From DASZMJ01 sp035551935 (GTDB lineage Bacteria; Planctomycetota; Planctomycetia; Isosphaerales; Isosphaeraceae): a stretch of DNA of 14,505 bases. The DNA lies in NCBI GenBank assembly GCA_035551935.1, contig DASZMJ010000069.1:1-14505 (forward strand), read 5' to 3'. Made by a program: the position numbers and the translations under genes. Below are positions 5,925 to 13,321 of the stretch, piece by piece. The notes beneath the pieces are model-generated. The model saw only the letters and a program-made list of their open reading frames with translations. It did no database searches and was not told where the DNA came from. Numbering within the stretch: position 1 is the stretch's first letter; every line of letters starts with the position of its first letter.

Positions 5925-6929
5925 CTACTTCGCGGCGCCGGAGTCCGTCTCGACGGCCGTCTTCGGGTACTCGGCCGCCCAGGCGTACCACTTGACCATC
6001 ACGCCCGGGAGCCATCGGATCGTCTGTCCCTTCCGGGTGCCGGAGACGGCCCGACCGAGGACCGACCAGCGGGAGCCCGTCTCCTTATCGACCCATGGGG
6101 AGGCGGGATCGCCCTCATCCACCGCGAGCGTGACGGGCTCGCCCGCCTTGCCGTCGATCTCCGGCGCGTAGGACGCCGCCGTCCGCGTCCGGCCGTCCCA
6201 CAGGATCAGGGCCTCGCGGCCCCCGACGCTCACCTTACGCAGCCCCGACCGCTCGCCGAAGGACCGCAGCGGCCAGGCCCGGCTCTCCCCGCCCTGGGCC
6301 AATCCGAAGACCCGCTCCTCGGCGTCGAGACGCGGGTCCGGCTCGGGACGGGTCTGCCGCGACTCGGGGAGGACGGACCTCGGGGGCGACTGGGGCCGGA
6401 ACTTCGAGACCATCTCGTAGGCCACGGTGCCGGGGTTGGCCTTCAGCCACGGGCCCCAATCGCTCTCGATGGTCGGCAGGGGCGTCAGCCGCTCGCCCTT
6501 GCGGGGGCCGTCGAACGCCAGGCCGGTCAGGCAGTCGAAGAGCGTCCCGTCCTTGTGCCGCATCACCATCACGCCGTTCCGCCAGCCGTGGAACCGGAAG
6601 TCGTAGGAGGCCGGCCAGCCGCGGACGAAGTCGGCGTCGGCGTCGTAGACGAAGACGCCGTAGCTGTCGCTGATGACGCGGTAGGGGACGAGGAACCAGC
6701 GGTAGGGGATCGCCCCGCCGCCGTACTCGCCGCGGACCCAGGCGAGCACCCGGTCGTCCTCCCGGAGGGCCCCGGCCTTCTTGCGGGCTTCGTCGATACA
6801 GTGCGAGCAATCGGGGTCGACCAGCGTCTGGAACATCTCGGGCCGGTAGAGCGCCTTCGGCTCCTTCTCATCCGCCGGACCGGCTGCCATCGCCGCCAGG
6901 AGCACGCCGAGCACGAGCAGGGTTCTCAT
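5925..6929 (-). CDS. Secreted protein with two DUF3179-like halves
   Basis: A 334-residue exported protein. Residues 1-16 form a signal peptide. A CSHC motif (41-44) is followed by two related halves, 59-170 and 205-326. Each begins with a DDRVLAW/EERVFGL strand, passes a YRWF/AWPL segment, and ends with TGLAFDGPRKG or LGRAVSGTRKG, a hydrophobic-proline step, and W-x(4)-P-x-T. The second half has the family's KETGSRWS-L-GRA block and is recognisable as DUF3179. The usual YCPLC-type cysteines are absent from both halves, so any metal or redox role of the family may be lost. The ATG at 6929 is preceded by GGAGG at five bases. It is the last gene of the 9313-5925 run, 73 bases after the TIM-barrel-like gene. 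Function unknown. Confidence 0.72.
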   Translation of the reverse strand: MRTLLVLGVLLAAMAAGPADEKEPKALYRPEMFQTLVDPDCSHCIDEARKKAGALREDDRVLAWVRGEYGGGAIPYRWFLVPYRVISDSYGVFVYDADADFVRGWPASYDFRFHGWRNGVMVMRHKDGTLFDCLTGLAFDGPRKGERLTPLPTIESDWGPWLKANPGTVAYEMVSKFRPQSPPRSVLPESRQTRPEPDPRLDAEERVFGLAQGGESRAWPLRSFGERSGLRKVSVGGREALILWDGRTRTAASYAPEIDGKAGEPVTLAVDEGDPASPWVDKETGSRWSVLGRAVSGTRKGQTIRWLPGVMVKWYAWAAEYPKTAVETDSGAAK

Positions 6930-7002
6930 CCTCGCCTCCGGTTCTCTCGTTGGAGTTCCTTGACCGTGTCGGGGCGACGCCGCGGTCGTCTCGCCGATCG
7001 CA

Positions 7003-8082
7003 TCACCGCCGCCCTTTCGAGTTGGCCACCGCCCGCGGCTCCCAGGATTGCTCGATGGGGTCGAGCATCAGGACCCACCCGCGGGCCAGCGGCTCGACCC
7101 GTTTGAGGAGGGGCCCCGCCGCCGGCGCCCCCGCCCCCCACGCCTGGATCACCGCGACCGTCCGCTCCGCGGGGAGCGGGCTCCCGCCCTGGGGCGGCCC
7201 CTGGAAGAGGGGCACGGCGGTCTCGATCCAGCGTCCCGGGTCTCGGCGGAAGGTGCCCGACCAGAGGGCCACGGCGATCGGCCCGTCGGTGGCCTTCACG
7301 AGCGGGTTCCAGGCGCGGACGTAGCGGGGCCAGCAATCCCCCCTGGCACAGGCAACGCCGCCGCAGAGCCCGGTCCCGTCCCTGGCACCCGGCAGGTCGG
7401 CCGCCTCGCACTCCGTCACCCAGACCGGGACGATGGCCTTCCCGGGGTGGCGCGCGACGAGTTCGGCGACGAGCCGCGCCGCCGCGTCGTCGCCGGGTGT
7501 CCGCTCGGCCGTCGGGGGCGTGCCGTAGTCGAGGGCCCAGCGGCACTGGTCGTTCCCGCACCCGCACGAGGAGGGACCGGCCTGGAGGTCATTCAGGAAC
7601 ACGCCCGCCCAGGCCCCGGGCAGGTCGGTCAGGAGTGTCTTGAGGCGCCGGCGATGGGCATCGAAGGCCGGGGCGTAGCCGATCGGGACCCAGGGCCATG
7701 CCTTGATGACCTCGCCCTCCTTCGCCTTCGGCGCGTCGGGGAACCGCCGCCGCCAGTCGTCGTGATGGCCCCCGGTCGCGGCCATCCAGTCGGGATGGGC
7801 GTCGGCCAGGGCCGGGTTCCGGCCCACCTCGACCCAGGGCCAGAGGGTCATCCCGGCGCGCTCGACGCGGTCGGCGACCTCCCGCCAACGGCCCTTGGTC
7901 TCCTCGTCGAGGGCGACGACGACCGCCGTCGCCCCGTTGGCTTTCCAGCCCGCAAGGAACTCGGGCGTGAGGCGCTCCGGCCTCGCGAAGATGCCTCGCG
8001 GCGGCGTCTTGGGCCCGGCCGCGCCGGTCCCGGAACCTGGGGCCAAGAGGCAGAGGGCCAGTGCGACCCAGAGACGTGTCAT
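7003..8082 (-). CDS. Secreted TIM-barrel-like protein, possible glycoside hydrolase relative
   Basis: An exported protein of 359 residues. The N terminus (MTRLWVALALCLLAPGSGTGAAG) is a signal peptide. The rest shows alternating strands and helices of a barrel: RGIFAR, ATAVVVALDEE, MTLWPWVEVG, WAGVFLNDLQ, AIVPVWVTECE, PIAVALWSG and VAVIQAWG. Asp in FLNDLQ and Glu in WVTECE sit at strand ends where glycosidase acids often lie, but I cannot prove catalysis. A cysteine cluster (SCGCGNDQC) and three later cysteines suggest disulfides or a metal site. The frame extends to an ATG at 8094; the ATG at 8082 is preferred because GGGGGA lies five bases upstream. It starts 28 bases after the SBP56-like stop, so it is probably in the same operon. 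Exact family not recognised. Confidence 0.65.
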   Translation of the reverse strand: MTRLWVALALCLLAPGSGTGAAGPKTPPRGIFARPERLTPEFLAGWKANGATAVVVALDEETKGRWREVADRVERAGMTLWPWVEVGRNPALADAHPDWMAATGGHHDDWRRRFPDAPKAKEGEVIKAWPWVPIGYAPAFDAHRRRLKTLLTDLPGAWAGVFLNDLQAGPSSCGCGNDQCRWALDYGTPPTAERTPGDDAAARLVAELVARHPGKAIVPVWVTECEAADLPGARDGTGLCGGVACARGDCWPRYVRAWNPLVKATDGPIAVALWSGTFRRDPGRWIETAVPLFQGPPQGGSPLPAERTVAVIQAWGAGAPAAGPLLKRVEPLARGWVLMLDPIEQSWEPRAVANSKGRR

Positions 8083-8110
8083 CGAATCCCCCATGTTGGC
8101 GATGAACGAG

Positions 8111-9313
8111 TCAGTTGATCAGCATGTCATGGCCGCGAGCCGGTCCGGTCGGGAAGTGATTGAGGTCGACCTTGAACTTCGTGTCGATGTGCATCCCACT
8201 CGCGTCGATCCGGATCAGCTTGACCCAGAAGTCGTCCTCGCGGTCCATCGTGGAGAGCAGGGAGTTCGAGACGTACATGCGCTGGCCGTCGCCGGTCACG
8301 TGCATCATGTTCGGCTGGACGCCGGGGGAGACGGTGGAGACGAGGCGGGGGTGGTCGGGGTCGGCGACGTCGAACTGCTGGAGCTCGTTGGAGCCGAAGC
8401 AACTGACGAAGAGGAAGCGGTCGTCGGGGCTCTGGCGGAGGTCGGCGGGCAGGGCGCCGGTCTTGGCGACGCGGCGGAAGTCGTAGGTGCCGGCGCCCTT
8501 GCCCTTGAAGAGCCAGAGGGAGTCGTCGAGCGCGCAGTTGGTGAAGCCGTAGTCGGCGCCGGGCTTGAGCGACCAACGCACCTCCAATGGGGCCGCGCCG
8601 GCGTGGCCGACCTGGAGGGGCTTGCGGGCCTTGAAGTCCCAGATGACCATCTGGTCGCCGAAGTCCTTCAGGTCCATCTTCGAGAGCGGCTTCCGGTAGT
8701 TCCGCATCGGGGTGAAGCTGGAGGTGACCATGCGGTTGAGGTCGGGCTTGACGGCGAGGTCGTAGCCGTAGGGGGCGTCGGCGGGGTTCTTGATGCGGCG
8801 GATCAAGCGGCCGTCGTTGGTGAACTCGGCCAGGCCGGCCGGCAGGCCGCCGTCGGCGGCGCCGAGGAAGCTCAGGAGCATCCGGCCGGGCAGGGCGTAA
8901 TACGTGTGCGGGCCGGAGAGGCCGGTCGTCGCCGGCACGTCGTCGAGGACCTTCTCGACCCTCGGCCGCGCGGGGTCGGTGCCGACGTCGATGATCCAGA
9001 TGCGGCTGGACTTCAGGCCGCCGGCCCAGATCCGGGAGCGGTCATCGGTGTAGCCCCAGTGGTGCGTCTCGTTCCCCTTGCTGCCGAGGTCCACCGTGCG
9101 GAGCACCGTGCCGTACTTCGAGCTCTCGGGGTCGACGTCGATGACGGCGAAGAAGTCATTGTCCTTCTCGTCGGCGTCGACGCAGAAGAGGTACAGGTAC
9201 TTCTCCTGCCCGTTGAGCCGCTTGACGAACGGCGACAGGCACGTCTCCGCCGCCGCGTCCGCCGCGAAGGCGGCGAGCACGAGGGCGATCAGGGCGAACG
9301 GTCGGCGCGACAT
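8111..9313 (-). CDS. Secreted SBP56 / methanethiol oxidase family protein
   Basis: A 400-residue selenium-binding-protein-56 family member. Bacterial relatives oxidise methanethiol to formaldehyde, hydrogen sulfide and hydrogen peroxide using copper in the periplasm. Residues 1-22 form a signal peptide, consistent with export. Family blocks are visible throughout: YLYLFCVDA with the conserved Cys44, FAVIDVDPES, ETHHWGY (H84, H85), SSRIWIIDVGTDP, GPHTYYAL (H136), PYGYDLAVKPDLNRM, MVIWDF, PLEVRWSLKP, GFTNCAL, SPDDRFLFVSCFGSNELQQFDV, and the C-terminal GHDMLI (H395). These histidines are at positions expected for metal ligands. It is shorter than eukaryotic members (~470 residues). The ATG at 9313 has AGGAG about ten bases upstream; the frame upstream of it is not gene-like. 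The SCO1 and MauG genes found with known methanethiol oxidases are not nearby, so the substrate is unproven. Confidence 0.78.
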   Translation of the reverse strand: MSRRPFALIALVLAAFAADAAAETCLSPFVKRLNGQEKYLYLFCVDADEKDNDFFAVIDVDPESSKYGTVLRTVDLGSKGNETHHWGYTDDRSRIWAGGLKSSRIWIIDVGTDPARPRVEKVLDDVPATTGLSGPHTYYALPGRMLLSFLGAADGGLPAGLAEFTNDGRLIRRIKNPADAPYGYDLAVKPDLNRMVTSSFTPMRNYRKPLSKMDLKDFGDQMVIWDFKARKPLQVGHAGAAPLEVRWSLKPGADYGFTNCALDDSLWLFKGKGAGTYDFRRVAKTGALPADLRQSPDDRFLFVSCFGSNELQQFDVADPDHPRLVSTVSPGVQPNMMHVTGDGQRMYVSNSLLSTMDREDDFWVKLIRIDASGMHIDTKFKVDLNHFPTGPARGHDMLIN

Positions 9314-9436
9314 GGTCGTCGGGTCTCCTCGGCGATTCCGGTCTCCGGTCCGTCTCGACTCGCCCGATCCTAGCAGGGACCCGCGTCGCGGGCCAAGGGG
9401 GTCATCACGCCGCGCCCTCGGCTCGCCGCGACGCCG

Positions 9437-9465
9437 CCGAAGGGCGTGTTGCACACGCCCTTCGG
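9437..9465 (-). terminator. 13-bp perfect hairpin after the HSP90-TPR operon
   Basis: CCGAAGGGCGTGT at 9437-9449 and ACACGCCCTTCGG at 9453-9465 form a perfect 13-bp stem with a TGC loop. It begins 26 bases past the stop of the minus-strand gene ending at 9492 and lies before the start of the SBP56-like gene, separating two minus-strand operons. No T run follows on the minus strand. Confidence 0.65.
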
Positions 9466-9491
9466 GATGCCGACGGAATGGCCCGAACCGT

Positions 9492-10682
9492 TTACTCGAT
9501 GTCGGACGTCGAGATGATGCCGCTTCCCGTGTTGGGGCCGTCGTCCTCGTCGGCCTTGGGTTTCGGGGCGCGGAGGGGGTAGGAAGTCGCGAGGCGGGCG
9601 AGGTCGAGGTTCTCGGCGATGCGCTCGGCGGAGCGATTCGTGCCGTTGCGGGCGTCGAAGCGGGCGGCGAGGGCGCGGGCGTCGTCGAGGAACCAGGCCT
9701 CGAGCTCGGCGGGGTCGTAGGTCGCGTCGGGCCGGAGGGCGGCGAAGTTCTCGGGGAGGCGGAGCTTGATCCGCTTGCGGCCGGCGGCGCGGAGCCGCTC
9801 GAAGAACAGCCGAGCCGCCAGCGCGAAGTCGAGGCGGTTGTCCTGCGAGACCGACGGCTCGAGCATCCACGGGGTGTGCCGCTCGACCAGCTTCGCCCCC
9901 TTGGCGAGGTTGCCGGTCAGGGCGAGGAAGCCCAGGTGTTGCGCGGCGTCGTCGAGGTAGTCGCGCTCCTGGGCGATGAGGCGATACCCCCGGTGATGGC
10001 AGGCCATCGCCTCGGCGACGCGGCCGAGCCGGAGCATCGGCTCGAGGACCTTGGAGAGCGTCCCCGCCGGCACCCGCTTGCAACGCATCGTGCCGGCGAG
10101 CAAGGGGGCCGCGCGGTCGAGGGCCTCGGCGTCGCGGCCGAGGAAGATCATGTCATGCACGGCACCGTTGCGCTCGCATGCCAGACAGTCGGACATCGAG
10201 TCGCGCGGGGCGTCCTGGGCCAGCTTCATGAACTCGCGGGCCTTGCCGCGGTCGCCGACGTGGATCGCCAGGTTCTTGCGGATCGTGTGGACGGGCCGGG
10301 GGCTCAGGCCGTGCTTGCGGTAGCGCCGGGCCATGTCGTCGATCGTCGCCTCGATCTGCTCGAGGGTGAACTGCGGGAAGGACTTCAGGCCATTGGCGAC
10401 CCACTTGTATTTCCAGAGCAGGCGCGCGTCGTTGAACCGCGACGGCTCGCGGTCGCAGTGGCCGAGGCACCACGAGAAGGCGACCAGCGCGCGGTCGAGG
10501 TAGCCGTTGAAGGTCGAGGCGGTGATCAGCTCGTCGCGGGCGTCGAACGCCAACGGGACGTCGCCGTGCGCGTCGGCCAGCCGCACGGCCTCCTCGTACA
10601 GGGCGACCTGCGACGGCCCGTTCGGCAGCATCGCGGCCTGCCGCATCAGGGCCCGGACCTCCGCCTCAAACCCCGCGCTCAT
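9492..10682 (-). CDS. Helical-repeat (TPR-like) protein partnered with HSP90-family gene
   Basis: A cytoplasmic protein of 396 residues made of amphipathic helical repeats resembling TPRs (ALYEEAVRLADAHGD, ALVAFSWCLGHCD, AEAMACHHRGYRLIAQ, AAQHLGFLALTGNLAKGAKLVERH). No enzyme motif or signal peptide is visible. The acidic tail ends GIISTSDIE. The ATG at 10682 is chosen because a G run (GGGGGG) lies five bases upstream; a GTG at 10688 is also in frame. The start overlaps the end of the HSP90-family gene by 17 bases, which implies translational coupling and roughly matched synthesis. A co-chaperone or client-adaptor role for the HSP90-family protein is inferred from this pairing. A cysteine cluster, CLACERNGAVHD, is centred near residue 175. 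Confidence 0.7.
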   Translation of the reverse strand: MSAGFEAEVRALMRQAAMLPNGPSQVALYEEAVRLADAHGDVPLAFDARDELITASTFNGYLDRALVAFSWCLGHCDREPSRFNDARLLWKYKWVANGLKSFPQFTLEQIEATIDDMARRYRKHGLSPRPVHTIRKNLAIHVGDRGKAREFMKLAQDAPRDSMSDCLACERNGAVHDMIFLGRDAEALDRAAPLLAGTMRCKRVPAGTLSKVLEPMLRLGRVAEAMACHHRGYRLIAQERDYLDDAAQHLGFLALTGNLAKGAKLVERHTPWMLEPSVSQDNRLDFALAARLFFERLRAAGRKRIKLRLPENFAALRPDATYDPAELEAWFLDDARALAARFDARNGTNRSAERIAENLDLARLATSYPLRAPKPKADEDDGPNTGSGIISTSDIE

Positions 10683-12504
10683 CGGCACCCCCCCGCGCCG
10701 CGACGCCCCACTCGATCAGGCCCAGCAAGCCCCGGTTCAACAGCGCCATCTCCTTGGCGTTGAGCGGGTGGTGCCCGAGCAGGAGCGCCTGCACGTAAAG
10801 CATCTCGATCGACCGCCGCAGGAGCGTCCGGTCGGTCAGCCGGGCGATCTTGCGGATCAACGGGTTCCGGTAATTGAAGCAGAGCTGCGCGTACGGGTCG
10901 GCCGTGCCGGGGCCGGCGACGCCGTCGAGCAGGTCCTTCCAGTGCTCGTCGGCGACCTCCTTCGACTGCTCGACCGAGCGGAAGAACTCGGCGTCGGCCT
11001 GCGTGCTGTAGAGCGTCGGCAGCTCCTCGGGCCGGAACGCCTTGATCTCGGCGGCGCAGCGGAAGGGCTGGAGCACGAGGTCGGCCGTGCGGATCAGCTC
11101 GAAGACCTCCTCGCGCTGGTCGAGCGTCAGGTCCTCGAGCGCCTGGAGGAGCGTGTCGGGGCCGACGACCTCGGCCCGCTCGCCCGGGAACACGTCGGGG
11201 AACTTGGCGAGCAGCTCGGCGTCGTAGGTGTAGGCGCCGTTGAGGATCGCCAGCCCCTGCGCCGCGGCGACGCTGGCGATCTGGCGGAACTGGTCGAGGT
11301 TCGGCACGAAGCGGACGACGTCGGCGGCCTTGCGGTACTCGCCGAAGGTCATCAGGCCCATCGAGGTCTCGAACGGCAGCCAGTCGATGAAGAGGCGGTA
11401 GAAGTCGTCGTCGCGGACGGCCAGGGCCTTGATCGACAGGTGGTGCAAGTCGATCAGGCGACGGAGCCGCTTCGGGTCGCGGTCGGCGAGGCCGACGAGG
11501 TAGTCGCGCAAGGCCCGGCCGAGCGCCTCGCGGGTCTCGGCCAGGGCCTCGTCCTCGTAGAACGACTCGCGCGACGCCGTCGGTCGCAGCTCGTCGGCGT
11601 TGACGACGCACTTGACGAAGAAGGCCCAGTCGGGCAAGAGCCCCTCGGCGTCCTCCGAGAGCAGCATGTTCTTCAGGTAGACCCGGTGCGTCCGCCTCGT
11701 GGCCAGGCTCGGCGACTCGGGGAGCACGAACGCCACGCCGTCGAGCTTGCCGGCCTCGGCCTTCACGGGGATCGCGTCGAAGAACCGGATGCCGAACGTG
11801 TCGTAGCCGTACTCCAGGAGCGCCTCGGTCCGGTCCTCGGGGTTCGGATACCGGCGCCGCCAGGGGGCGCCGTCGGCGTTGACGGTCGTCGTGTCCTTGC
11901 CGGCGACGACGCGGATCGGGTACGGCAAGAGCCCGCCGAAGTGCGCCGCCAGCTCGCGGACGCGGTCGGGCTCGAAGTACTCCTCGGAGCCGGCCTTGGC
12001 CGTCAGGTAGACCTGCGTGCCCGGCTCGATGGCGTGGTCGATCGGCTTGAGGGTGTACGTCCCGTCGGGCCGCCCGCGCCACTCGATCGTCTTGGCGTCC
12101 TCCCCGCGCGCCGAGCGGGTGATGACGACGATCTCCTCGGCGACGACGAAGCACGACAGCAGGCCGATGCCGAACCGGCCGATGAAGTCGACCGGCCGCT
12201 CGAACCCGAAGTAATCGCCGCGCTTGGAGGTCTGGCCGATCGTGGCGAGGAAGCGGTGGACCTCCTCCTCATTCAGCCCGATGCCGTCGTCCACGAACAC
12301 GAGCGCCGGCGCCCGGCCCGCCTTCGCCGGCATGAGCTCGATGCGGACCTCGCCGCGGTGGTCCGGCTCGAACGCCGACCGCGCCCGGATCGCGTCGACG
12401 GCGTTCTGGAGCAGCTCGCGGACGTACACCTTCGGCCCGCTGTACAGGTGCTCGGACAGCAGGTCGATGATCCCTCGCAGGTTGATCTTGAACGCGTGCT
12501 CCAC
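10666..12504 (-). CDS. HSP90-family GHKL ATPase chaperone (htpG-like)
   Basis: A 612-residue HSP90-family protein, close in length to bacterial HtpG (~620) but of the divergent group annotated simply as HSP90 family protein. The GHKL ATP site is intact: E30-LLQ-N34-AV-D37 (N box), D72-D-G-I-G76 (G1), and G109-RFGIG114 (G2). The middle domain has VYLKNMLLSEDAEGLLPDWAFFVKCVVNADEL and then SRESF with R312 at the position of the catalytic arginine. The C-terminal third is helical and contains LYVQALLLGHHPL; no MEEVD tail is present. The GTG at 12504 is chosen because homologues begin here (MEHAFKINLRG). An in-frame ATG at 12546 would add 14 unlikely residues. It shares an operon with the TPR-like gene and is divergent from the small gene at 12718. 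Confidence 0.85.
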   Translation of the reverse strand: MEHAFKINLRGIIDLLSEHLYSGPKVYVRELLQNAVDAIRARSAFEPDHRGEVRIELMPAKAGRAPALVFVDDGIGLNEEEVHRFLATIGQTSKRGDYFGFERPVDFIGRFGIGLLSCFVVAEEIVVITRSARGEDAKTIEWRGRPDGTYTLKPIDHAIEPGTQVYLTAKAGSEEYFEPDRVRELAAHFGGLLPYPIRVVAGKDTTTVNADGAPWRRRYPNPEDRTEALLEYGYDTFGIRFFDAIPVKAEAGKLDGVAFVLPESPSLATRRTHRVYLKNMLLSEDAEGLLPDWAFFVKCVVNADELRPTASRESFYEDEALAETREALGRALRDYLVGLADRDPKRLRRLIDLHHLSIKALAVRDDDFYRLFIDWLPFETSMGLMTFGEYRKAADVVRFVPNLDQFRQIASVAAAQGLAILNGAYTYDAELLAKFPDVFPGERAEVVGPDTLLQALEDLTLDQREEVFELIRTADLVLQPFRCAAEIKAFRPEELPTLYSTQADAEFFRSVEQSKEVADEHWKDLLDGVAGPGTADPYAQLCFNYRNPLIRKIARLTDRTLLRRSIEMLYVQALLLGHHPLNAKEMALLNRGLLGLIEWGVAARGGADERGV

Positions 12505-12586
12505 GGCCCGGCCCCCATGCCCTTCGACGCTTGGATGATGGCCCATCTTAATGACTTCGGCCGCCCGTCGCCAAGCCGAGGTCCGC

Positions 12587-12630
12587 CTCCCTGGCCCTTC
12601 CGGGGAGAGGGCCGGGGTGAGGGGCGCGCC
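12587..12630. repeat. Dispersed intergenic repeat relic (PLTPALSPEG-type)
   Basis: A CCTGGCCCTTCCGGGG-AGAGGGCC-GGGGTGAGGGG stretch containing GGCCCT (12593-12598) and AGGGCC (12608-12613) as inverted arms. Read on the minus strand it gives the peptide PLTPALSPEGPG, a well-known spurious translation of a very widespread bacterial intergenic repeat. It is not a gene. It occupies the divergent gap between the HSP90-family gene and the small plus-strand gene. Confidence 0.65.
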
Positions 12631-12643
12631 CGTCGGGCCGGTC

Positions 12644-12671
12644 TGTCCTACACTTCCTTCCAAATAGGACA
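12644..12671. promoter_or_regulatory. Inverted repeat TGTCCTA-N14-TAGGACA in divergent promoter region
   Basis: Two perfect 7-bp arms, TGTCCTA at 12644-12650 and TAGGACA at 12665-12671, separated by a comparatively AT-rich 14-base spacer. The element lies 46 bases upstream of the 12718 start and 140 bases upstream of the HSP90-family start. A dimeric repressor or activator site is a reasonable reading; no clear -35/-10 pair could be assigned around it. Confidence 0.4.
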
Positions 12672-12717
12672 CGCGACGGCCCCGCCCGGTGATCCCGGAC
12701 GACGGAGGAGATTCCCG

Positions 12718-13002
12718 ATGGACGACCTGATCGCGACGATGTGGGAGGGCCTGCGCGACGCCGGCATGCCCGAGGTGATGCTCTACCTGCCCGACGGCTC
12801 GGCCAGCCGCTGCCACTGGGACGACACCGCCTTGATCGGCGGCGTCCGCGTCGCCCTGCTCGGCGACCAGGACCGCAACATCGTCCGGATCATCCCCATC
12901 GCCTCCTGCGCCGGCATCGGCATCCCCAGCCCCAAGGGCGTCGACCCGATGATGTACCGCGGCGTCGTCAAGGGGAAGCTGGCCGACGGGGCCACCTCGT
13001 AG
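12718..13002 (+). CDS. Small hypothetical protein, 94 residues
   Basis: Not recognised. The gene is supported by a strong ribosome site (GGAGGAG seven bases before the ATG), good third-position G/C bias, and a frame that is meaningful only from this ATG; the longer open frame extending left is the antisense shadow of the HSP90 operon. The protein is soluble, with no signal peptide or membrane segment. It starts with an acidic amphipathic helix (DDLIATMWEGLRDAG), has a strand pair (VMLYLPDG, GGVRVALLG), two cysteines (CHWDD, ASCAGIG), and a Gly/Pro-rich segment PSPKGVDPMMYRGV. It is divergent from the HSP90-family gene, sharing the 213-base gap and its inverted repeat. Function cannot be stated. 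Confidence 0.65.
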   Translation: MDDLIATMWEGLRDAGMPEVMLYLPDGSASRCHWDDTALIGGVRVALLGDQDRNIVRIIPIASCAGIGIPSPKGVDPMMYRGVVKGKLADGATS

Positions 13003-13087
13003 CCGAACTGCGGGTAGGCTTCCCCATCCTCTCTGAGTCGATTACATTGGTCGTGGTCGGACTTTCGTTGTGCGGAGGTTTGCACCG

Positions 13088-13321
13088 GTGCCAACAGTCC
13101 TGCGGGTCGGACGTTTCCGGTTTTTCTTCTTCAGCAACGAAGGGCAAGAGCCGCCGCATATTCACATCAGGGCCGGCGGCGACGAGGCCAAGTTCTGGCT
13201 CGATCCGATCGATCTGGCCGCCAACCACGGCTTCAACGGGCGCGAGCTGAACGAGATCGAGAGGCTCGTCGAGCAGCACCGGGCCGAACTCCTGGAGGCA
13301 TGGGATGAGCACCTCGGCTAG
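13088..13321 (+). CDS. DUF4160 family protein
   Basis: A 77-residue DUF4160 protein. The family pattern is complete: PTVLRVGRFRFFFFSNEG, EPPHIHI with its conserved histidines, AKFWLDP, and RELNEIERLVEQHRAELLEAWDEH. The GTG at 13088 is chosen because the conserved PTVLR start follows directly and GGAGG lies nine bases upstream; a GTG at 13070 would add six residues. It overlaps the following DUF2442 gene by 17 bases. DUF4160-DUF2442 pairs recur in many bacteria and behave in genomes like small mobile two-gene modules; a toxin-antitoxin-like role has been suspected, but I cannot show it. The exposed His residues would be the first candidates for a functional site. Confidence 0.85.
   Translation: MPTVLRVGRFRFFFFSNEGQEPPHIHIRAGGDEAKFWLDPIDLAANHGFNGRELNEIERLVEQHRAELLEAWDEHLG

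Noticed and set aside
5487..7106. 539-codon plus-strand open frame opposite the MarR and DUF3179 genes
   Set aside because: It crosses several minus-strand genes and their gaps, has no ribosome site, and its sequence is a frame-shadow of the DUF3179 gene.
7895..9373. 492-codon plus-strand open frame opposite the SBP56-like gene
   Set aside because: Its Val/Glu/Gly-rich translation mirrors the minus-strand codons; the minus strand has clear SBP56 family blocks.
10507..12717. Left part of a very long plus-strand open frame ending at 13002
   Set aside because: Only the last 94 codons, after the ribosome site at 12718, are a gene; the rest is antisense to the HSP90 and TPR-like genes.
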